Below are positions 20,452 to 26,818 of a DNA stretch of 26,818 nt, piece by piece (the stretch's first letter is position 1; every line of letters begins with the position of its first letter). Under the pieces are notes generated by a model. The model saw nothing but the letters and a program-made list of their open reading frames with translations. It did no database searches and was not told the origin of the DNA. Made by a program: the position numbers and the translations under genes. Origin of the DNA: a virus; IMG/VR virus record IMGVR_UViG_3300042478_000817, positions 1-26,818 of that record; one strand, written 5' to 3'.

Positions 20452-23400
20452 ATGGCAAAGATCAAGATCAGATACAGCATGGCGGCAGGAGCAACGGCAC
20501 CCGTAGGGCTGACTGCCGGGGAGTTGGCTGTCAACATCACACAAAGACGGATGTTTGTCGGAGACACTGCCGGAAACACCATTGAACTTGCTGGTCTGTC
20601 TGCGAACAATTTCACCGGTTTGAACTCCTTTGCCGCAGGAATCTCCGCCGCTGGTGGTGTGACCTTTGCAGGTAGTCTGTCGGGAACCACTGCCACATTC
20701 AGCCGAGTATTGACTGCTCCATCCATAGCATTCAATTCCCCGTCTGCAACAATCAGTGGATTCAGTGCGTCTGGTGCATATCCAAAAGCAATATTTGATG
20801 GAAACTGGTTTCAGTTTCAAGTTATTGCTGGTCCTTGGGCATTGGGATTGCAGGAAGAAAATTCATTAGGCTATCCATACGATACAAGTATAATAGCAAA
20901 TCCAAATACTGGTATCATAAGCATTGAAGCCCAAACCATATTTTCTAATGCATCCCAATTTACTTTGTTGGGAGGAATTTCAGCAGGAGATTCAAGCACA
21001 TTCAATGGGGCATTGACTGGTACCACTGCCTCATTCTCCCGTCTGCTCACAGCCACACAGGGAATCTCTGCCGCTGGCGCAACATTCAGCGGAAGCGTAA
21101 CAGCACCCACACCCAGTCCAGGAACAAACAATACTCAGGTGGCAACCACTGCATTCGTGCAGACTGCTGTTAGCAGCGGCAGCAGCACCAATGTGGTCAC
21201 TTCTTTCAATGGCAGAACTGGTGCGGTGCAAGGTGTCTCTGCTGCGGTGGCTGGCAGCGGAATTTCAGTGTCTCCTTCTGGTGGAACGGGCACAGTCACT
21301 ATTGCAAGTGTGGGAGTGGGTGACACTGGCGCTGTTCAGTTCCGCCATTCCGGTGGTTTGTGTGGAAGTGCCATGCAAATTTCTGGAAGAGTTGGTGGAG
21401 TAACACTAGACTCACAGACAGAAATTCTTCAGTTTGGATTGAATAGAGGACCACAAAAAGATAAAGGAAATGCCGAAGCCATTGGTTTAAGAATTATTCG
21501 TGGTTACGGTGCATCTCCAAGTTCTTACATCGATCCATACACCGGATCAGGGGGACTAGGAGATGAACTGGGTGGAATAGGACTACTTGCCACCGGAGAG
21601 GGAAGTATTTCTGGAGATCCAGGTGAGGACGACGCAGAAGTTTCAAATTTGTATATTATGACAAAACCTGCTGGTATTAATAGTGAATTTGGAAGTTCTA
21701 TTCAATTGCGACCGGGTGGACAGCCAGGTATATTAGTTCGCACTGCTAATGGAAACGGTGATCCTTATTCAGCACAAATATATCCTCCTCTTTTTGTTAA
21801 CAATACTCTTAATGGCACAACCGCTGCATTCTCTCGTCTGGTAACAGCCAGTGCAGGAATCTCTGCTGCCGGTGGTGTAACCCTTGCAGGATCTTTGTCA
21901 GGAACCACTGCTGCATTTTCCCGCCTAGTCACTTTCAGTCAAGGAATCTCTGCTGCCGGTGGTGTCACTCTAGCGGGATCTTTGTCAGGAACCACTGCTG
22001 CATTCTCTCGTCTGGTGACAACCGAACAAGGAATCTCTGCTGCCGGTGGTGTCACTCTAGCGGGATCTTTGTCAGGAACCACCGCTGCATTCTCTCGTCT
22101 AGTGACAACCGAACAAGGAATCTCTGCTGCCGGTGGTGTCACTCTGGCAGGAAATCTATCAGGAACCACTGCTGCATTTTCCCGCCTAGTCACTTTCAGT
22201 CAAGGAATCTCTGCTGCCGGTGGTGTCACTCTAGCGGGATCTTTGTCAGGAACCACTGCTGCATTTTCCCGCCTAGTCACTTTCAGTCAAGGAATCTCTG
22301 CTGCCGGTGGTGTCACTCTAGCGGGATCTTTGTCAGGAACCACTGCTGCATTCTCTCGTCTGGTGACTTTCAATCAGGGAATATCCGCTGCAAACGGCGT
22401 AACTCTGCACAATGCAAGTCTAACTGGAATACCAACAGCACCAACTGCAAATGTTGGCACCAACACCACACAGATAGCAACCACTGCGTTTGTGTTGGCA
22501 AACAGCAGTTCTACGAATGTGGTGAAGTCTGTCAATGGTCGGACTGGTGATATATTCATCTCTGATGGACAGGGAATATCGTTTGTAAACAGGGCGGGAG
22601 ATGATTGGGAAATCCTTCCAAGAATAGACTACTTGTATACAACTGGTCTTGGTGAATTGGTTGCATCGCAAGAACCCTATAGGGGAATTACATTTGCAAT
22701 TTATGAAGATTTCCTTGTAGCAAGTGGTCCATCATTCATTCCATCCAACGATTATATTCTAATCAAATCCGCAGTTACCAGAAATGGAGATGTAGAATAT
22801 CCCAGTCAGATGTATCTTACAACGCTAGAGCATCTTAAATTATGGATCAACGGTGCAGGAATGGATCCAGGATTTGTAGAGGATGAAGCACTTTTTGTAA
22901 ATGGAATCACAGTTGGTGGAACTGCTGCCTTCCAAAAACAGGCAACTTTCAATGCACTGACACAATTCAACGCAGGAATCTCTGCATCAGGCGGCATGAC
23001 GCTTGACGGCGGCAAGGTGTGGCACTCCCTGAATGACGGACCCACCTCGGGATTGGACGCAGGGCAACTGTACGGTGTCACCGCATCCCTTTACGCTTCA
23101 AGCCTGTCCACGGGTCTGCTGTACGGTGGACTAGTCACTATCAACGCAGGCAACAGTGCTGCGTTTGATGTAAGCGCAGGCGCAGGCTACATTGTCACCA
23201 CGGGAGCCACCTTCACCGCAGAACCGAATCCCGTGATTACCCGTGTCTCATGGACTGCAAAAACAGGTGTCACTCTTTCGGGACTCACGGCACAAGACAC
23301 CACATGGATATACTTTGACAGCAGCGGCAACCTGAATCAGCAGCCCGCGTTCTTCACGGACGATCAGGTGCAAAGCACCCTTGCGGTTGGCGCACTGGTT

Positions 23401-25941
23401 CACCCAAGCCGTGCGTACATTTCGCTTGCCAAGACCATTCCCAATGTGTCGTATGCCACAGACAAGCAGTACGAGCAGTTTATCCGTGCGTTTGGTCCGC
23501 TCAAGGTGAGTGGTCACAGCATTCAAGCCAATGGCGCAAACCTGAAACTGAACCGCACAAGCGGAACAGCGTTCATCTTGGGGCGCAACTACCCCAACGA
23601 TCCCAACAACCCAAGCGTGATATCGGACAACGCACAGACAGACTGCACATTTTGGCGGTACTACCGTGGTGCAACCGCAGGTTCGTTTGTCACGGTACTG
23701 AATCAGACCGCTATTGATCCCGAAAACTACGATGACGGCACGGGAACCCTGAATAGCGTACCCTCAAACAAGCCGTTCACCATTCAGCGACTGTTCTTCT
23801 TCCCAGGCACACCCTCGGTGCTTGGCGTGTACTACGGACACGCGTCCTACGCCAGCATTTCCGAAGCAGCCAACAATGTCAATTTTGAAGACTTCACGGA
23901 AATCACGAACACCGCAACCAATGCAGTGTTTGCGGGCTATCTGCTTGTAAAGAAGGGCACAACGAATCTCACCACAGCCATTGCTGCGGATGATGCACGC
24001 ATTATTCAGTCGGGGCAGTTCCGCTCTACCACAAGCGGTGGCGGAACCATTGCCACGAACTTGGACTCGCTGAACGATGTCACTATTTCATCGGTGCAGG
24101 ACGATGACCTACTCATCTACGATACCGCTACAAGCCAGTGGTTGAACACGCCCCTACAGCACATTGGTGTGACACGGGTGAACGGACTCTCTGGCGCAGT
24201 TCAGGCAGTGTCGTCTTTCAACGGGCGCACTGGTGCAGTTCAAGGTGTCTCTGCTGCTGTCGCTGGTGATGGCATCACCGTATCAGGTGCTACTGGTGCG
24301 GTCACCATCACCAATGCGGGTGTGACCCGAGCAGTTGCTGGTACTGGTATCAGCGTAAACGCAAATACTGGCACTGTAACCATCACCAACAGCGGTGTCA
24401 CTAGCCTTGCGGCAGGAACTGGTGTTGCCGTAAGTGCAGGAACTGGTGCAGTTACCGTTACCAATATCGGAGTTCGGTCATTCAACGGAGCCACTGGTGC
24501 GGTCACAGGCGCGTCGCTCGGTGCGAACACATTCAATGGCTTGCAGACCATCAGTAGTGGTGGACTGTTTGTAAACGGTGGAGGAACCACATTTGGTGCA
24601 TCACAGGGAGTGGTGTTTGAATACGGATTGCGGCAGACCAGAGTGCTTTCCAACATAGACAATGCTGGAGGCTTGATCGTGGATCGCGGAACCACTCTTG
24701 GATCTGTGGGCGGCGCTCCACTCACTGTTCGTGGTGGACCGATGAGACTCCTGCAAAACGGCGGATTCAATATAACCACCGGAAATACATCTGGAGTAAG
24801 CACTAGTGATTGCCCTCTTACTGTTACTTCAGCGGGAAATTTTACTCTCAACATAAGTCCAATGATGTCAACTGGACTTGGCACTTATCCAAACCTACTG
24901 GTTTTGGCTGGAAACGGAGTGGCTGACGGGGGGATCAACATCAGTGGATCTGATCTCATTCTCGGGACAAAATCTGCTGATGGAGAAGATTACACACCGG
25001 TCGGTTTGAAATTCACTGGAACCTCTTTTCCGATTCGTTACACCACACTAACCGCTAATCCATCAGGCAGCGACAAGACCATCACCCTTCCAAATGCCAC
25101 AGGAACGGTTGCACTTGATGCCGCAGCAAACACATTCACAGCACTCCAGTCATTCACACAGGGAATATCTGCTGCTGGTGGTGTGACTTTTGCAAGCAAT
25201 CTTGCTGTGAATGGTGGCAGCATTACCACATCTGCCGCAACAGGAAATCTGTTCAACACCGTTGCCACTACCCTGAACATTGGCGGAGTAGCAACCACCA
25301 CGAATCTAGCAACCGTCGCATCAGGACTGACACTGAACATTGCAACTGGAGCAAACGGTTCTGATATCAAGAACATCTACATTGGAACTGGTCCTGTTGG
25401 CGGAGGCTCTGCACGAACAACCATAGGATACAACGGCGGTGTCATTGTTTCCCACGGCAACGGAATCACTCTCAGTAGCAGCGCAGGTGGATATGTTGTA
25501 AATATTCCGTCTGCCACCACAAACATCACGGGAACTCTCAACGCCAGCGGTTCTCTGAACTCCACGGGACTGTTTACAACAAGCGGAGGACTGTCTGCAA
25601 GCGGTGGAGTCACATTCAACACACCAATCGTGTCCACCCGAATGGCACGAACATCTTCGGGTGTGTTTGACACCAGAACTGGAAGTTTCAGCCCCACCGA
25701 AGCAGACAACGGCAAGATTTTTGTCATCAACATCAGCGGAAAAACCTCTATCACAGTAACATTGGAAGGGCTTTCCACTGGTTGGAGAGCAAAGTTCCTG
25801 TGCCTTGGCGGAGCAACCAGTTTCAGCAGCACCACAGGAAATGTTTTTGGATCATTCGGAGCAAACGGAAGCGGGTTCCAATCATCAACAGAGTGTGTGG
25901 AAGTCCACTGCTACGCAAGCAACACATACCATGCATCATAA
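20452..25941 (+). CDS. Giant repeat-rich tail fiber protein (1829 residues)
   Basis: The largest gene in the window and probably a major host-recognition fiber. Residues 1-50 carry the shared attachment-type module (IKIRYSMAAGATAPVGLTAG, then MFVGDTAGNTIELAG). Then come ISAAGGVT/SGTTAAFSRL-type units, six as perfect-length 29-residue tandem repeats. Two GTNxTQxATTAFV segments (about residues 222 and 664) and SVNGRTG/SFNGRTGAVQ motifs also appear. Residues about 845-1240 form a GC-richer conserved domain (IRAFGPLKVSGHSI, LGRNYPNDPNNPS), followed by three 25-residue beta repeats. The end (DNGKIFVINISGKTSITVTL, LSTGWRAKFL) resembles a fiber tip domain. AT-rich cassettes interrupt the repeats. 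No Shine-Dalgarno precedes the ATG. Confidence 0.85.
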   Translation: MAKIKIRYSMAAGATAPVGLTAGELAVNITQRRMFVGDTAGNTIELAGLSANNFTGLNSFAAGISAAGGVTFAGSLSGTTATFSRVLTAPSIAFNSPSATISGFSASGAYPKAIFDGNWFQFQVIAGPWALGLQEENSLGYPYDTSIIANPNTGIISIEAQTIFSNASQFTLLGGISAGDSSTFNGALTGTTASFSRLLTATQGISAAGATFSGSVTAPTPSPGTNNTQVATTAFVQTAVSSGSSTNVVTSFNGRTGAVQGVSAAVAGSGISVSPSGGTGTVTIASVGVGDTGAVQFRHSGGLCGSAMQISGRVGGVTLDSQTEILQFGLNRGPQKDKGNAEAIGLRIIRGYGASPSSYIDPYTGSGGLGDELGGIGLLATGEGSISGDPGEDDAEVSNLYIMTKPAGINSEFGSSIQLRPGGQPGILVRTANGNGDPYSAQIYPPLFVNNTLNGTTAAFSRLVTASAGISAAGGVTLAGSLSGTTAAFSRLVTFSQGISAAGGVTLAGSLSGTTAAFSRLVTTEQGISAAGGVTLAGSLSGTTAAFSRLVTTEQGISAAGGVTLAGNLSGTTAAFSRLVTFSQGISAAGGVTLAGSLSGTTAAFSRLVTFSQGISAAGGVTLAGSLSGTTAAFSRLVTFNQGISAANGVTLHNASLTGIPTAPTANVGTNTTQIATTAFVLANSSSTNVVKSVNGRTGDIFISDGQGISFVNRAGDDWEILPRIDYLYTTGLGELVASQEPYRGITFAIYEDFLVASGPSFIPSNDYILIKSAVTRNGDVEYPSQMYLTTLEHLKLWINGAGMDPGFVEDEALFVNGITVGGTAAFQKQATFNALTQFNAGISASGGMTLDGGKVWHSLNDGPTSGLDAGQLYGVTASLYASSLSTGLLYGGLVTINAGNSAAFDVSAGAGYIVTTGATFTAEPNPVITRVSWTAKTGVTLSGLTAQDTTWIYFDSSGNLNQQPAFFTDDQVQSTLAVGALVHPSRAYISLAKTIPNVSYATDKQYEQFIRAFGPLKVSGHSIQANGANLKLNRTSGTAFILGRNYPNDPNNPSVISDNAQTDCTFWRYYRGATAGSFVTVLNQTAIDPENYDDGTGTLNSVPSNKPFTIQRLFFFPGTPSVLGVYYGHASYASISEAANNVNFEDFTEITNTATNAVFAGYLLVKKGTTNLTTAIAADDARIIQSGQFRSTTSGGGTIATNLDSLNDVTISSVQDDDLLIYDTATSQWLNTPLQHIGVTRVNGLSGAVQAVSSFNGRTGAVQGVSAAVAGDGITVSGATGAVTITNAGVTRAVAGTGISVNANTGTVTITNSGVTSLAAGTGVAVSAGTGAVTVTNIGVRSFNGATGAVTGASLGANTFNGLQTISSGGLFVNGGGTTFGASQGVVFEYGLRQTRVLSNIDNAGGLIVDRGTTLGSVGGAPLTVRGGPMRLLQNGGFNITTGNTSGVSTSDCPLTVTSAGNFTLNISPMMSTGLGTYPNLLVLAGNGVADGGINISGSDLILGTKSADGEDYTPVGLKFTGTSFPIRYTTLTANPSGSDKTITLPNATGTVALDAAANTFTALQSFTQGISAAGGVTFASNLAVNGGSITTSAATGNLFNTVATTLNIGGVATTTNLATVASGLTLNIATGANGSDIKNIYIGTGPVGGGSARTTIGYNGGVIVSHGNGITLSSSAGGYVVNIPSATTNITGTLNASGSLNSTGLFTTSGGLSASGGVTFNTPIVSTRMARTSSGVFDTRTGSFSPTEADNGKIFVINISGKTSITVTLEGLSTGWRAKFLCLGGATSFSSTTGNVFGSFGANGSGFQSSTECVEVHCYASNTYHAS
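21856..22377 (+). repeat. Six tandem 87-bp repeats in the giant fiber
   Basis: Six in-frame copies of an 87-bp unit (29 residues) start at 21856, 21943, 22030, 22117, 22204 and 22291. Each begins GISAAGGVTLAG, continues through a SLSGTTAAF segment (NLSGTTAAF in copy 4) and ends SRLVT plus FSQ, TEQ or FNQ. A degenerate seventh start lies at 22378 (GISAANGVTLHN). DNA identity is near complete, with variants shared between non-adjacent copies. Related single units occur at about 20637 and 25157. Confidence 0.97.
24256..24480 (+). repeat. Three 75-bp units encoding 25-residue beta repeats
   Basis: Units at 24256-24330, 24331-24405 and 24406-24480 each encode aaGtGi-VsanTGaVTiTN-GV. They are diverged at DNA level and related to the two units at 13976-14125 in the collagen-like protein. 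They probably fold as a beta-prism or beta-helix shaft. Confidence 0.8.
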
Positions 25942-26509
25942 TCCGAATTCTTATCTGCTGTCTACCATATACAGAACACCAAAATCAAATGGATACGGGC
26001 GAGAGTGTGCCTATCGGCGTTTTTCGTTTCTCCGAGGGCTTTCTTTCGGATCAGTGCTTGATGTGGGGTCTGGTCCGTGTCTGCTGCGGGGATGGTTGCA
26101 GGAAAACGGGATAACTGCGGACTACGAAGCGATTGACATCCGCGCAGACGCACTTGCCTTGTGCGACTGCCCCACATACCAATCCGTACCGCAGCAAAAG
26201 GCGTATGATCTTGTGTGTTTGTTTGGAACCGTGACTTACAACATAGACCACGATGAAGCACGGAACAAAGAAGTGCTGCGCGACCTACTGCGGCAGTCAA
26301 TTAGGGTGTGTCGAAAGTGGTTGGTGTTCACCGTGTTTAGGGAGAGCATCAGAAAAAAATACGAAAACAGCGTCCCACGGGACTTCTTTGTGCATTTCAG
26401 CCGCGAAGAGATCGGGGAAATGCTTGAGGGATTGGGCATATATCGGTTTGGAATAGTGGAAGATGACCGCTTGGACGATCAGGAATACTTTGTTCTGTGC
26501 CAACCGTAA
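25931..26509 (+). CDS. SAM-dependent methyltransferase (class I) between fiber genes
   Basis: A 192-residue protein with a class I methyltransferase core: motif I VLDVGSGPCLL (about residues 41-51), an acidic motif II residue in YEAIDIRADAL, and a motif IV-like strand YDLVCLFGTVTYN. There is no DNA-methyltransferase PPY motif, so the substrate is more likely a protein, small molecule or glycan than DNA. I start it at ATG 25931, overlapping the giant fiber by 11 bases; the frame stays open upstream only within that gene. No clear ribosome site is seen, so coupling to the fiber is likely. Position suggests fiber or surface modification, which is inference. Confidence 0.8.
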   Translation: MHHNPNSYLLSTIYRTPKSNGYGRECAYRRFSFLRGLSFGSVLDVGSGPCLLRGWLQENGITADYEAIDIRADALALCDCPTYQSVPQQKAYDLVCLFGTVTYNIDHDEARNKEVLRDLLRQSIRVCRKWLVFTVFRESIRKKYENSVPRDFFVHFSREEIGEMLEGLGIYRFGIVEDDRLDDQEYFVLCQP

Positions 26510-26512
26510 GGG

Positions 26513-26520
26513 TATAAATA
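26513..26520 (+). promoter_or_regulatory. Perfect T4-type late promoter TATAAATA
   Basis: TATAAATA matches the T4 late promoter consensus exactly and lies four bases after the methyltransferase stop. Transcription from about 26527 would give a leader of roughly 40 bases before ATG 26568, with AGGA at 26557-26560. This is the best late promoter in the window and supports T4-type late transcription (gp55-like sigma). Confidence 0.8.
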
Positions 26521-26567
26521 CATTTACGGTGCGGTAGCGTCACAATATTTGAATACAGGAAGCACTC

Positions 26568-26818
26568 ATGCCAACAACAATCATTATACGCCGTGGAACG
26601 GCGGCTCCAACACAGGCTTCGGGACTCTCCCTTGGTGAGCCAGCGTTCAACACTACCGAACAGACCTTCCATATTGGTCGTGGTGCAGGAATAACAGCAG
26701 CGTGGATTGGTGCCCGTATCAGCGGACTGTCTTCGGATATTGACGCAGGGCTTACTCTTCAGATTCCCAACCTTGCAGCGGTAAAAAATTATGTAACAAA
26801 CTATGTGGCTACGAACAC
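26568..26818 (+). CDS. N-terminal part of another fiber protein (3' truncated by window)
   Basis: The frame stays open from ATG 26568 to the end of the window (83 complete codons). The first 50 residues (IIIRRGTAAPTQASGLSLGE, then FHIGRGAG and WIGARISG) are the same attachment-type module as in the proteins at 16238 and 20452. AGGA seven bases upstream and a perfect late promoter support the start. The sequence continues LTLQIPNLAAVKNYVTNYV. The rest of the gene, including any receptor-binding part, lies outside the window. Confidence 0.8.
   Translation, partial: MPTTIIIRRGTAAPTQASGLSLGEPAFNTTEQTFHIGRGAGITAAWIGARISGLSSDIDAGLTLQIPNLAAVKNYVTNYVATN

Noticed and set aside
21856-22377. Regularly spaced repeats suggesting a CRISPR array
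   Set aside because: Units are contiguous with no unique spacers, are 87 bp, stay in frame and encode a repeated fiber segment.
25805-25930. Longer N-terminus for the class I methyltransferase, or a frameshift fusion with the giant fiber
   Set aside because: The upstream extension lies wholly within fiber coding sequence, is low in recognisable motifs, and the methyltransferase core begins after ATG 25931. No slippery sequence was noticed.
12997-26818. Diversity-generating retroelement in the fiber region
   Set aside because: No reverse transcriptase is present in the window, and I saw no template/variable repeat pair with adenine-specific differences. The N-terminal similarity to tropism determinants is only an attachment module.

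Overview
The window is a stretch of a tailed double-stranded DNA phage genome of the T4-like myovirus superfamily. A family B DNA polymerase (gp43-like), UvsX recombinase, gp41-like helicase and gp61-like primase lie in T4-superfamily order, and perfect or near-perfect T4-type late promoters (TATAAATA, CTAAATA) appear before structural genes. All recognised genes are on the + strand and packed tightly, many joined by ATGA, TAATG or TGATG start/stop overlaps. The host cannot be named from the sequence. The gene set (ThyX, SpeD-like protein, UV endonuclease, GroES-like protein, very long modular fibers) resembles environmental or aquatic T4-like phages; that resemblance is inference.

Layout. 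(1) 1-1303: the 3' end of an unidentified gene, a small uncertain basic ORF, a strong sigma70-type promoter, then dUTPase and a MazG/DUF1599-like protein (nucleotide pool). (2) 1355-2667: UV damage endonuclease and an exported lysozyme that looks like the invertebrate (i-type, destabilase) family. (3) 2664-5239: a probable type II restriction endonuclease and its beta-class DNA methyltransferase in an AT-rich patch, then a SpeD-like pyruvoyl decarboxylase and a second beta-class DNA methyltransferase. (4) 5232-12051: GroES-like co-chaperonin, DNA polymerase, a small beta-rich protein, a 57-aa coiled-coil protein, UvsX, replicative helicase and primase. (5) 12048-12991: a small coiled-coil protein and flavin-dependent thymidylate synthase ThyX. 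(6) 12997-26818: a virion adhesion module. It holds a collagen-like fiber protein, a conserved virion protein, several fiber proteins sharing N-terminal attachment modules, a 1829-residue repeat-rich fiber with six near-identical 87-bp tandem repeats, a SAM-dependent methyltransferase set between fiber genes, and the start of another fiber gene behind a perfect late promoter.

How the genes work together. dUTPase supplies dUMP to ThyX for dTMP synthesis. Polymerase, helicase, primase and UvsX form the replication and recombination core. The UV endonuclease protects the genome. The two DNA methyltransferases and the restriction enzyme mark phage DNA and may attack unmarked DNA. The GroES-like protein probably adapts host GroEL for phage proteins. 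The lysozyme opens the cell wall. The fiber region sets host recognition and looks built for rapid change: internal tandem repeats, shared modules and AT-rich inserted cassettes.

No tRNA, integrase, transposase, reverse transcriptase or CRISPR array was seen, and no stretch over 300 bases lacks a gene. The points most worth a second look are the cysteine-poor i-type lysozyme, the AT-rich restriction-modification pair, the SpeD-like enzyme between DNA methyltransferases, genes whose -10-like box sits exactly six bases before the start codon (possible leaderless mRNAs), and the repeat-driven architecture of the giant fiber.
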